A DNA stretch of 64,000 nt from Collybiopsis luxurians FD-317 M1 (lineage: Eukaryota > Basidiomycota > Agaricomycetes > Agaricales > Omphalotaceae): assembly GCA_000827265.1 (NCBI GenBank), contig KN834825.1, forward strand, positions 102,273 through 166,272. Direction: 5' to 3'. The position numbers were made by a program, and so were the translations under genes. Shown here one piece after another: positions 32,857 through 44,159 of this stretch. Numbering within the stretch: the first letter of the stretch is position 1; the number at the start of each line of letters is the position of its first letter. The notes under the pieces are model-generated. The model had not been told where the DNA came from. It did no database searches and saw only the letters and a program-made list of their open reading frames with translations.

Positions 32857-34952
32857 CTGCTAGAGAAAAAAGTGACGTTGGGTTCTGCCACAGAAGCCGA
32901 ATATCATGTCACGCGTGTCTCCCTACCTCGAAATTACCATCCTAATAGAGTCCAGATGAAGGTGTAGAGGGGGTTGACAGTGCGTAGCAAATGTATAGCA
33001 ACACAAAGTATCCACCAAATTCAGCGTCTTTCATCGCGGGAAGTGGTTACGATATGAATGCTGTTTATGCCAACTACATTATGTATGCATCAGGTTTACA
33101 ATGCCGGCGTCGGGCAATCGACGGCAGCCAAGATAGTCAAAATTAGACTCACTAGAGCACCGAAAAGCGAGGTGAGCTTGAACCGTCAAGGAGACGATTT
33201 TTTGACTAAAGGCGAACATCCATGACTGAGGTACGACTCAAGGTACTGAGCCGCGGCCGTAATTTCTTAAAGGAATTCGTCCCTGAAGAAGTACAAACTA
33301 GATCTGCACTCCATACAACAGCTTTCTAATTCTGATACGCAGCTTACCAATATCGGAAATGGAAGGATCGCCAGGAGACGGGAGAGTGGGAGATCTCATT
33401 ATGTCATATACATTGGAAAAATCTGACAGTAGCATCGAGCCGACGGAAAGGCTGGAAAAAATCAGTGAGCCGACGGAGGCAGAAGGCTAGAGTCATTTTC
33501 TCCATTAGATCTTTGACTCAGTTGCGAAAATACACATGGAGGGTCTTAATGCATTACGTCCAAAATTCTACAAATAATATGAGTGCAACTGTCAAATGGG
33601 CGTTGATCCAAAAACTCACAAATTATAATGAGGGAATCTTATTCAACGGCAGGAGGTGCTCCAGAGGCTGTATCAGCAAAGTTTCATTACAAAGGTAGTA
33701 AGAACCTCCAGTAGCGTGCAATGTGGAAGCGACGTTCTGCTCCGCAGCAGCGCTATGGTCCGGATAGCGCCAAGCTCCAAAGCTAACTCCTGTGGGTACG
33801 TATTTCTTTCACCAAGAGCCGACTCATTCACTAACCAGGTATGAAATAGTTCGGCTAATCGTCCGTGCCATGCGCTCAAGCTTAACCGAGAATCTGACAG
33901 CGTGATTTTCAATAATCTTGTTCTCCATCCTGGTGTTGTCACGGATGCCAGCTTTCTCATAGCCTTATACCAGTATACCAGTTTCCACGGGCAATGAAGC
34001 CCGACCCAGCGTGCAGATATACCGTTTCCTTTCAAAAGTAATGGATACAGAAGACAGGGGTTGAACCCTCAACTACATCTGTCTAGGGCCAATCAGCGTT
34101 GAGGGATATGTCAAGTCATTGATAGAAGGTAAAGAGGGCAACATCGTTGAGAGCTGCAGCGGCATCGGATTGATAGCAGAGTGTCCGGCAGTTGCAAGAT
34201 ACCTTTGAGTCTGAAGTGTTGAACGAAGACATCGGAGATAGAGGCGAGCACATCGGCGTTGCTCGTAGGCATACGTACCTTCTTCCTTAAGATTGCTCCC
34301 TAGTTTACACTTGATTGGCAGACATAGGCTGGCTTCTAATGGGCTTTACGAATGGAATCTCTAGATGCTCGGAAGTCTTACCGTAGAGCAATCGATATTT
34401 CATGAGCAAGATGGTAACTAGACCTGGCTCCCTTCGTTATAAATCAAGTGACCTATGAATAGTCTAGCCTCAAACGGTGAGTTGGCGTTCGAGAGAAGTT
34501 GTAACTCCACAGCTGTATACAACTTAGTCTGATGAAGAAGTTGCGGAGAGGAGCGCCCAAGTCATGAGCGAGCACTTGACCGCTTCATAAGCGCGCGCTT
34601 TTCCCAAGAATCCCGTCTCCTTTGCTCCGTTGACCATCCAGCTGCTTCCAGTACAGGTAGCTGCTAATGCCCTTTCAAAGGTTCCTTCTTGGTTGAAGAA
34701 ATAAACGATATTCTGCTTGCCTTGTTTCCAGTATCTGCCCCTCGTTCAAAGGCAAAGACCATGACTTGAAAGAAGCCCAGGCCTCGAACGAAGACCTAGG
34801 TCTATATCACCGCCGTATCACCTCTCACATCTCGCAAATAGAAAACCTTCTATTGGCTCTCAGCTTCATGCGGTTATACGATATACCGGAGCTATAAGGT
34901 TTCTTAAATCTGGGTTCTACGTCAGAGAACTCATTGTCGCCTTTCCGCCACA
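32857..34952. other. Intergenic stretch, mostly unrecognised
   Basis: No firm gene. One coding-like exon is listed separately at 34524-34738. The 120-codon minus frame at 33673-34035 matches nothing recognised. Confidence 0.4.
34524..34738 (-). other. Coding-like exon, possible last exon of an unrecognised or decayed gene
   Basis: Minus-strand open frame without its own early ATG that reads sensibly from RYWKQGKQNIVYFFNQEG through KETGFLGKARAYEAVKC to a TAA at 34524. An AG acceptor lies just upstream. No upstream exons could be joined, so it may be a gene remnant. Not assigned to a family. Confidence 0.3.
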
Positions 34953-36168
34953 ATGTCGACCACCAATCGAACCCTTGCAGGGCCTCCGGGAGACTGTTGC
35001 TTTAAACCGTTCAGACACGAAGGAACGCCGGCCGGAAGGAAAATATCCATCGTTGATATACCCACCTATCTCGTTGAACCGTCAAAGGATAATGCGACCA
35101 AGGGCACAGAGAAAATTCTCATCTTCCTGGCGGACGTCTGGGGACCGTTTTATCAGACCAATATGCTCCTTCAGGACTTCTTTGCGCAAAACGGTATGGC
35201 TTTCTATGACTTTTCACTTTGGAAATCGCTTGAGATCATTTGATACAGGATTCACCGTTCTGGGCATCGATTATTTCTTGGGTGACGGGATGCACATGCA
35301 TGACGGAGAAGCAGGCTTTGATCGTGGGAAATGGATTCAAGGAAAGCACAGAACTGCTAAAGAGGTTTTGCCTAAATGGTGGGAGGGCGTTAAAGCACAA
35401 TACGGTGAGTGATACAATCTGCGCTGGAAGAATCCTGTTTTATAGCCGTTGAAATAAGGCCGCGATGCCAAGTATTGTGTAACTGGTAGGTTCTCGTTAC
35501 AGATCTACTTATAACATTATCGTTTGATAACTTTTGCTTTTAAGGATACTGTTTCGGGGGATCGTATACCTTGGACCTTGCTGCAGACCAGGCCATAGTT
35601 GCTGGTAAGAAACACTAACTCTGACACAAACAGAACAATTAGCTCAACTCCTTTGAAAATGTAGCCGCAGTCGCCCATCCGGCTTCTCTGAACGAGGATC
35701 ACTTCCGAAAGATTACCAGTGAGTAATGTTGAGCTTCTTCACATACCATTCTCTAATTCTTGTTCCTGCTCAGAACCTCTCATGCTTTCTTGTGCAGGTC
35801 AGCTTGAAAGCATCTCCTCATAATGCCAGTCTAACTAAATCCATTCATACTCGGCATCCTACGACAACAGAAATTGACCATACTTTCCCTTTACCAAATC
35901 GTCGAATCGCTGAAGACATTCTCATCGAGCGTAAGAGGCAATATTACTTCCAGGTATTTTCTGGTGTAGAACATGGCTTTGCGGCGCGCGGTGATCCGGC
36001 TATTCCTGATGCCCGTAAGTCCTTCTCGATTATGAAACACGTAGCGACATGGCCCTCACTTTTGTCTTCCAATTAGGTTGGGGTAGGGAACAATCGGCTC
36101 AAGGTATCGCGGCGTGGTTTCATCGATTCTTGGATGAAAAGTTTGGAGCGCCGAAGCAGAAACTCTAA
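34953..36168 (+). CDS. Dienelactone hydrolase family protein, paralogue 1
   Basis: Alpha/beta hydrolase of the DLH type, 265 aa, eight exons: 34953-35193, 35249-35404, 35459-35485, 35545-35604, 35665-35718, 35774-35797, 35871-36014 and 36077-36168. DLH enzymes hydrolyse dienelactone to maleylacetate in aromatic ring breakdown, though fungal relatives often have other ester substrates. The triad is visible: Cys in GYCFGGSY (exon 4), Asp in EIDHTFP (exon 7) and His in GVEHGFAARGD (exon 7). The N-terminal PPGDCCFKPFRHEGTP is characteristic of this fungal subgroup. No signal peptide, so intracellular. A second copy with the same exon lengths after exon 1 lies 4.3 kb downstream. Confidence 0.9.
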
Positions 36169-38052
36169 GGTGATCAAGATGTTGCGAAAGCCAAGTGTAA
36201 AAACGAATCATCATATTGAAAGATTATCATGTACTGGACATTAAAGTCTGACATCTCGAATAAAACACTCTGCCTTAGTGGAATTAGACGGTAGAACGAA
36301 TAGTCGAGAAACCAATGGAGCGCTGAATTTCGACTCATAGAATGGACGGAAATGGGGAAATCAGTGGCTTTGAATGGGGAGTTAAGATGATCGGGCCCTC
36401 GGCCCAGAGATTAGCTTTCAGGAATCACTGTCGGGGATCACCTAGACTCTGATTCATATTTCACAGCCTTGCGAACTAGGTTCTATATAAGATTCCAGAT
36501 ACTGGGTCGCAGAACCCCTCGGCGCAGGACATCCGGGACGCGCTCGGTCATATCTGCCGCCTCGTCCAGCTGGTCAATGTGATTTGGCGGGTCAACCGAA
36601 TCACGAGCAGCTCGCTGAGCGGAGGTGAGAGGTAAAACATCGAGCATCCGAAGTAATGATATACAGAACGATGGTACATTCTAAGCTATAAAAAAATAAT
36701 TTATTACCCATTACTCTTCCATGTCTGTGTGTCTTGTCCTTTTCGCCCGAGCAAGAGCTTATGAGGTTGTGACCAGTTCATTGCCAGTGGTTTCATCGCT
36801 ACTCCTGAGTGTTGTTAGCTTCACTGTTTTCAACGAAGACCTTTCTTCGCTTCTAAAAAGTCAACATCGACTTCGATTATCAACTTCGAATCCTCGCAGA
36901 AAATTTGTAGGGGTGGCATCATTCTCATTCAATATTTAATCGCAATTCAGACAGGTTATCTGGACAAAGCTGATGATTGCACGCTAGGTCTAATGGTGGT
37001 GAAAGTAGGAGAAGAAGAGAAGCTAATCCATACATGCCCGGTCGCCTCTAATCCCGACCACGACCATATCAATCCGATGAGTCGATGGGTCTCCCATCTG
37101 CATATTTGTCCATGTACGTTACGGGATTGGATGCCATCATATCCTAGCGATATCAATGCTCATCTGGCGGACAAATCGAGGGTACTGAATGTAATCTCCC
37201 AAGTAAGTTATCAACCCTCCGAAGGGCATTCTTATAGCTCTGGCGAGTTGGAAGCTTGGATGGAGGCTAGGATAGGATCACTCCACTCATTGCCATAAAA
37301 CATGTATTTCGCCTACCGATCTGGCGCACAAAACAAATATCTATCCAGGAATGGAAGTCACTGAAGTTTCATATAAAATATCACTGCGGAGTTTGCGAAA
37401 AGGTTGTATGATTCTGTTGAATAGTCTCACGGCAAAAATTTGTAGTGCCTGCGACACCAGGCTTTGAATCCAATCGCTGATGTTGATCCCTTGGAGAATC
37501 AGGACCATGTAGTTAAGGGGCAAGATATGCGTTTATGTCATTTCTATCGAAGCGACAAGGCGCGTTGCCACTTCTTCTCTTTTCACGAGCTATCTCCATC
37601 ATTACTCTTCATCAGTGATATCGTCAACAATACATAAGCCAGCCTCAGATGACCACGCAATGAATAAGTTTTCCCAAACTCTTCCCGTCCAATTTAACTG
37701 GGCATATCTTGGCTTTGATAGTGCCAACCTATGTAGACCTTTTCTGCCAGTCGAGACATCACGTTGATTAATTGCAGTTGCTGATATTCGCAATGACGAA
37801 GAAATTTATTTATAGTTACACAGCGGAAGTGGAGAAATTCCCTCTTAAGGATGTGAAAAGACAAATTACAATGGCTCGGTCGACAGTCTAGGCAACTGAT
37901 TATCTTCCTCATTGTTCATCATTGTCGACAGAAGAAATCCTGCGAAACGGCAGGTATGTATGTATTTATATTGAATATAGTGTTATCCTTTTAACGCGAT
38001 CTTGAGTCTTCAAAGCTCATCGTCTTCCCGTCCCCTCTGCTTTGAGATTTCA
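36169..38052. other. Intergenic stretch with one coding-like island
   Basis: No recognised gene. A GC-rich 54-codon minus-strand frame (36483-36647) has coding-like composition. The plus frame at 36993-37298 (101 codons) is unassigned. Confidence 0.35.
36483..36647 (-). other. GC-rich coding-like frame of 54 codons
   Basis: Runs from ATG at 36647 to TAG at 36483 and reads DPPNHIDQLDEAADMTERVP.. in its middle, with higher GC than its surroundings. No family recognised; could be a gene fragment. Confidence 0.25.
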
Positions 38053-39458
38053 ATGACGCCTGCTGAAATCGAATTGCTAGCGACTATCGGAGCATCCACG
38101 TATCACAATGTAACTTCTAGTATCTGTGCATTTGTTCTTTATGGTGAGCCATACAATTTGACACCTATCTGTGTATCGGAAGTTGAACTGCCTGGCGTGA
38201 CTCGGAGGTGTATATATACTTTCAGTGGCTATTGCTATCCGCCTTATCATGTGAGTGTCTCTCACTTACGCTTACGCTGAGGGTTAAACATCTGGGTCTA
38301 GTGAATCCAACACGGGGAAGCGCAAACACAAGCTCATCTGGCTGAGCGTTGCAATCCTTGGAGCCTTTGCGTTGTTGATGACACCCAATTTTATCACTCG
38401 CTCCATGTTTTTGTTGGTCTCAGCTGAGAAGGAATTCATTCAAACTCTGTCACAAGGCATTGCGGCGCAGGTTCAAGCTGCGCGTCAACGCGAATATGTG
38501 CTGAATCAGATTTTATTGTGGCCGTTACCTTTGGTAGTAAGTATCTATAGCAGCTGACATTGGTGGGTTCCTGATCCTGCATTACCCAGCTTATCATGAG
38601 CGATTCTATTGCAATGTGGAGAGCTTGGGTTATGTGGCAGAATAACAACTATGTAAGGGGTATGCTGATGCTGCTTTTTGTTGGGAACTTCGGTCTGTTT
38701 GTTTTACTTTACATGATCTTTTACTCACCAGTTGCTGCTAAATCTTCAGTCACTCAAGTCTGCGATGAGATATTTGATCACCTTACGCTTGCCGGGACCT
38801 TGGAGCACGAGCCTTCCTTTTTCACAATCCATTGGGACTTGGCGTCTGCAGTAGTCAGTCTCGCGGTAAACTTGAGTACAACGGCGCTTATAGGGTACAA
38901 GGCTTGGTAAGTGGGAGATGCTGGATCTGTGTTCTGAGACAAGGTTAACGATGCCGTTAGGGAATACCGCAACCAGTTCCGAACATTGGGACTCGGACAC
39001 CACAAATTAACCATATCTCAACAGGTGCTATTGCTTTGGATTGAGTCCGGGGTCATATTTTGTGCTTTACAGGTAACGGAGGCTGTTTATCTCAACAGTG
39101 GCTCTCATGTGTTTGAACCTTTTTTTGCTGCAACTAGATACTATGGGTTGCATTCCAGTTCCTGGATACACAAAGCACTTCGGTGACAGTCTTCAATGTG
39201 ATTGCAGTTATCGTAGTTCAGATCCTTTTTGCTGCTGGGGTGAGCACTTGCTATTCCATCCTGATTTAACCCGAGTGGTGACTTATGTGACATATACTGC
39301 TCAAGGGGCTCTATCCTATAGCAGTTTTCATCATGGTCAACTTAAAGATGTCGATGGTGGAGGAAATAACATTCAACACTGCTAATTCCATGCAGGCTAA
39401 TACCCAGCGTGTGGATCAACAAGGGCATTCAACTGGAACTGTAGTTGAGTCAGGTTGA
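38053..39458 (+). CDS. Seven-transmembrane protein of a basidiomycete-specific type
   Basis: 350 aa, seven exons: 38053-38143, 38208-38250, 38302-38536, 38590-38906, 38961-39072, 39138-39239 and 39306-39458. Hydrophobic helices are spread along the length: VYILLFSVAIAIRLI, WLSVAILGAFALLM, LLWPLPLVLI, MLMLLFVGNFGLFVLLYMI, LASAVVSLAVNLSTTALIGY, VLLLWIESGVIFCALQ and FNVIAVIVVQILFAAG. The SDSI..WRAWVMW motif after helix 3 and IGYKAWEYR after a later helix recur in a large family of uncharacterised membrane proteins expanded in Agaricomycetes, which I recognise by pattern. Ligand or transport role is unknown; a GPCR-like topology is possible. It lies between the two DLH paralogues but need not be related in function. 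Confidence 0.8.
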
Positions 39459-40477
39459 ACATTCAATTGTCAAGTGAATATTCTGTATACTTGGAATGGT
39501 GTGAAGTTTCTCCAAATTTAGCTTCTTCAAGAAATTAAAGCCCAAGGAGATACTGATATCAAATAATGATTGTTTGATCTTGTAAATTTTCTTCTCAATG
39601 AAAAAAACACTTTAAATGTGTTTGAAAATTAAGCAAGAGGAAAAGACTTAAAGGTAGGAATCAATTTTAATGCGAGTCTCTCAAGTCTTTGCATCAAGAC
39701 CGAAAGTTAAAATTGACTATCAGGAACGGCAGTGGGCAACGTGGGTGAGAAGAAACTCGTAGGAGTGAACCCGGGTTTGAATGTTGATTTTATGATTTTG
39801 CGTGTTGTGGTGAGTCAACGACTGACTCATTTACATAGTGTAAAAAAGTGGACCGAACATTGCACAGGTATAGAAGATAGAATACAAATGACTAGCAGAT
39901 TACAGCTACCTACGCATGCCCTTACAGCGGTTTGACAGTCTTGATCACCTGCAGTTAAAGATAAAGGGCATAAGAATATGCATGGGAATACCATTAGAGT
40001 CTGGTCGATTCGATGATAGGCAAAGAAGACACGGACTTATAATCGAATACACATTTGGATGTGCTAGCACTCCATGCTCCAAAATGGGCCCGCATCGCGA
40101 GCCCGATATATCGGTAATCTTACTGACTCAGAGGGCCAGCTGGATTCAAGAAGGTTTCCTGTTACTTACACAAGGTAAATTGTTTGAGAAGCTCTTGCAT
40201 CTCTCAGGCACAGGGGCCGAGCACCGAGAATGGATATTCAGTAAAAACTTGGTAAAAACTCCGCTTGAGGCTCTGCACCTCACCGCTTTGACGTTAGCCT
40301 ACCATAGCGAACATCCCTATCTTGACTCTCATATATCATTGGTGGAAAGCCTTCACTAGCTCTTGAGTCCATGCAGCCATGAGTCCGGGAGTAAAATCCA
40401 TTCTCATATGGCTTGAGGGCTTCTTAAATCTGGGTTCAGAGTACGCCAAAGATCATTCCTTTTCTTTCCCCCCTCCA
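39459..40477. other. Intergenic region upstream of DLH paralogue 2
   Basis: Contains one 147-codon plus-strand frame (39916-40359, ATG start) that has no recognised features and may be chance. Otherwise AT-rich. Confidence 0.35.
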
Positions 40478-41742
40478 ATGTCAGCCACCAACCGTATTCT
40501 GGCAGGTTCACCAGGCGATTGTTGTTTTGCAGCTTTCAAACACGAAGGAACACCTGTTGGAAGTAAAATTTCCATTGCTGATATCCCTACCTATTTCGTT
40601 GAGCCACGGAAGTCTAACGATAATGGATGCAGACAGTACCCAGAGGCGGAGAGAGTCCTCATTTTCTTCGCAGACATCTGGGGACCTTTTTATCAAAGCA
40701 ACATGCTTCTTCAGGATTTCTTTGCACAGAACGGTAGGCGTTATGGGAGTTGCTTTAGAATTTATATCAAATCTTTGTCAATGATTTACATATGTAGGAT
40801 TCACTGTCCCGGGCATTGACTACTTCCTGGGTGACTGGGTATACATGCATGAGGATGGATCAGGATTCAACCGAGTCAAGTGGGGACAAGGAAAGGTCAA
40901 GACCGCCAATGAGGTTTTGCCTAAATGGTGGGAGGCCGTGAAAGTGAGATTTGGTGAGTCATGCAGATGGAATTCTGAGATGGTATACTAACTCTCGAGT
41001 TCAAACGAAGGCTATGATGCGAAGTACTGTGTGACGGGTGAGTTTTATCGGTGCCAACATGGACAAAAATGTTAAAGCCTTCTTTTCGTTGGCCTCTCAT
41101 CACTTTCAGGGTACTGTTTTGGTGCTCCGTATACCATGGAGCTCTCCGCAGACCCAGTTGTGGCTGCAGGTAAGACACAATTCCTCCAGGTTGGCAGAGT
41201 AGCGCAATATAATACTTCAGTCATCTCTTGCTTAAATTTAGCTGCCGTTGCCCATCCGACATATTTAAATGAAGACCGCTTTTGGAAAATGTCAAGTAAG
41301 AGTTGGGTTTGATGATACCGTTAATTCCCGCTATTGAGTTAAGCTTCCCTGTATTAGAACCTCTCATGCTCTCATGTGCAGGTAATTTGAGCGGTTTTGT
41401 ATCCTGTGGAATTGAGCACTCACAACAGAAACCGACCACACTTTCCCTCTACCAAACCGGCGCATTGCCCAAGACATCCTTATTGAGTGCAAGATTCAGT
41501 ATTACTTTCAGATATTCTCCGGAGTAAATTATGGATTTGCATCCCGCGGTGATTTGTCTATCCCTGATGCCTGTGAGTAGTTTGGAGATTCGAGACTGGA
41601 GTATACATCTATGCATATATATTGAATCTCACAATCTTCCCTTCGATTAGGTTGGGCTAGAGAACAATCAGTTCAAGGTATCAAGATGTGGTTTCATCGA
41701 TTTTTGGATGAAAGATCTAGAGTGACGAAGGAAAAGTTGTAG
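40478..41742 (+). CDS. Dienelactone hydrolase family protein, paralogue 2, catalytic His replaced
   Basis: 270 aa in eight exons: 40478-40733, 40798-40953, 41011-41037, 41110-41169, 41242-41295, 41358-41381, 41429-41572 and 41651-41742. Exons 2-8 have exactly the lengths of paralogue 1; exon 1 has 15 nt more. The nucleophile Cys (GYCFGAPY) and Asp (ETDHTFP) are kept, but the catalytic His position reads GVNYGFASRGD, so His is Tyr (codon TAT; one C-to-T change from CAT would do). GG after the Cys is GA. The frame is fully open, with no decay, which suggests either a recent loss or a retained non-catalytic role. Confidence 0.88.
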
Positions 41743-41997
41743 CGCGATCAAGATGTTCCGGGAACAACATATGATGAAAGAGCTTTCTTATACTTACTGT
41801 GCGCAAACGACTGTTCTGTCATAGTTAAAGCCAGGATAGGCTCCCAATATGAGATAAGCAAATGAACACTTCTCAAGCGACCGATTGCTCATCCTGACCG
41901 TCCTCCACTCCAGAGAAACATATGAAAAGAACCTAGTAGTCATTGAGGACATGATCAGCGTCGTAGAAGTGGAAAGTAATGTACTATTCTGAACGAA

Positions 41998-43142
41998 CTA
42001 TATCGGGCTACACACATCGATATATACTAGAATACGATAGATAAAACTCGCTCGAACGAGAAAGCCACACAAAGCCAGAACCCAACCTACGTACACCGTG
42101 ACCTCCACCTGCTTCACCACCGCCATCATCATCAACAAACACTCGCGAACAGCCCCTCGAACAGCCCAGCGAAGCACGAAAGCGTTCAAATCACCACCTC
42201 TCGCGTAGCAGAAGAGGTAAACCATGATTCCAGATCCGGATCCTCCGGCTTCGTCGAGATGGTATCCAGACTCTCGATACCCAGAGGAGAAACCGTATTC
42301 GAGCATAAGAAAGAGAAGAATATGGACTGGTAGAAGCCAGCGCCAGAGGATTTGGTTGAGTTGAAGAAGGAAAGTTTCGCCTGGATTGTTTTGAATCGGA
42401 GCAACAAGGGAGGTTGAGGATGGAGGTGAAGGCGGAGTAACAGGTGCGTTCACCGCCTGCATGGGACATGCAGTCACAGTTTCTAAAGTAGACACTGATG
42501 AGGAAGCTTGAACACGGCTATTGAGGGAGTCGAATGTGAAGGAACGAGCAAGGTCGAGGAAGGAAGCAGAGCAGGTGGGACTTGAGGGGAGTAACGGCGG
42601 ACTGTAGTCGACGTAGCAAAGTCACCTGCGATGGACAGAGCTGAAGTACCGAACAAGAGCATTGCTCACAGTGACTTGAATACAGGGAACCCAAGTTCGA
42701 GGGACATCCAGAGCAGAGGAAACTGTAGCCGGAATTACGAGCGGCTGTGGTAAATCACGGTGAGGGTTTGTCATTAATAGGCTGAAGAAAGAGACGGTAA
42801 GAATTCGTTCCGATGAGGGGGAGCTGGGCGACCGAGACTGGGAGATTTGAGGAGATTTGAGGCCGGATGCGAGTTATCATGAACGATAAGAGCCAAGCTG
42901 GTTGATGTATTATTTTCGTCAGAAGGAGCGCGCAGAGGGTAAGATACAAAAGCTCACTAGCACGGCCCGTTTCGTCGACTCTTCGCCGGCACTCGAGGAA
43001 GGAGCCCGTCGCTAGGTATATGAGTCGGAACTAGCACGAAGAGTTCAAATTTTGATACTGGCGCGTTTTGCTTTCCAAGCTGATAGGGTATGGGTGACGA
43101 CCGGCCTGGCAGTCTTCGCACGCGCTCTGTGGAAGGTGACAT
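41998..43142 (-). CDS. Uncharacterised protein with hydrophobic C-terminal helices (model uncertain)
   Basis: A long minus-strand frame (about 42594-41998) reads through a Ser/Pro-rich part into two hydrophobic helices (WRWLLPVHILLFLMLEYGF and VGWVLALCGFLVRASFIYRI). It has no ATG at its 5' end and is entered from an AG acceptor near 42595. A likely first exon begins at ATG 43142 (MSPSTERVRRLPGRSS). How the parts join between about 42600 and 42960 was not resolved. No family recognised. Could be a small membrane protein or a chance frame. Confidence 0.3.
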
Positions 43143-43903
43143 TCCCTAAAAGGCAACGCGTAAGAAGAGCGATAACCAATAGGCAATAAGAGTACCTTTA
43201 TCCCCAAGTACTCGTTTCCCAGCTCTAGAGTCGTCGGTATACAGAACTTGCTCGCATTGAGCTTGCAGATCAGTCGTCGAGTGGCTTCGCTTCCGACCTA
43301 TTCCAAGTTCTGCGGAAGGATAAATCATAGCAGAGCTCTGGACAGGTTCACGGCGAGAAAGTACTGTCGAGCAACGTTGTGTCTGAACCATACTAATCCT
43401 CACTCTGCGCCAGCCCTGTGTGAAGCAGGTCTCCATTCCGGCAAAGTTGATTGAAATGCCCCTACGGTTGAGAGTTTTGACCAGCAAAGACGACGAAATC
43501 AGAGCTTGGCGAGCTGATCCAGGTCTTGAGTTCCCACAACACGCTGTGAGCTAGAAAGCACAAAAAAAAATAACTAAAACTCACCAATTGTTCGTGTTCA
43601 TCGAGATCAAAGTTTTTCGATGCAGACTGAATGTATTTTACAGCGAGTTCGATTCCAACTGGTCGGAACTTGTCCCAAAAAGCCACTGAGCTTGACAGAC
43701 AAGCGCCGTTGAGTAGCTGCTTGAATGGGGCCAGAGCTCCCTCCTGAGATTGCTTGAGAAGAGACTAGAAGCTTGTGATTCGACGAGTTGAGATACGCAT
43801 GCTTCGAAGAGGGCGCAAGATGTCGATAGAAATTGAAAGATGTGGTTGTTAGAAGAGAGGCACGTAGCCTTGGTTACGTAGGCTCGGCATGAGAGGGTCA
43901 TAA
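43143..43903. other. Unassigned region
   Basis: Minus-strand frames at 43146-43487, 43462-43686 and 43638-44069 overlap and match nothing known. A few exon-like joins are possible but unsupported. Confidence 0.3.
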
Positions 43904-44159
43904 TAGTGCTCCGACGGCTCGGCTTCAAGTAGCGCAGCTTTGTTGAAGCCGAAGTTACGTTAAGCGGAGCCGGCTCCGCCATGGCTGGACGCGGCTGAGC
44001 CGTTAACATCAGCCCTAAATTTAGCGCAATATACGGCTGGAGCGCTGGCGCGCCAAGCCAGGCCATCACTAGTTTGGATTAGCCGAGCCGTCGCAAGCTG
44101 AAACCTGTTGAAGCCACATCAAGTGGAGCTAAGCACTAAGCCCAGCCGTCGGAACACTA
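43904..44159. mobile_element. MITE-like element, about 256 bp
   Basis: Ends carry imperfect inverted repeats: 43904-43924 and 44139-44159 match at 19 of 21 positions (TAGTG[C/T]TCCGACGGCT.GGCTT). The inside is GC-rich with more CCGAGCC/GGCTCGG words. A TA target duplication is possible since both ends meet TA. No coding capacity. Confidence 0.6.

Noticed and set aside
33673..34035. 120-codon minus-strand frame
   Set aside because: No recognisable protein features; probably chance.
34036..34085. tRNA-like string GGGGTTGAACCCTC near 34055
   Set aside because: It resembles a T-arm, but no acceptor stem or D- and anticodon arms could be paired on either strand.
39916..40359. 147-codon frame with ATG start
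   Set aside because: Composition and content look random; no splice context or family match, so not called as a gene.
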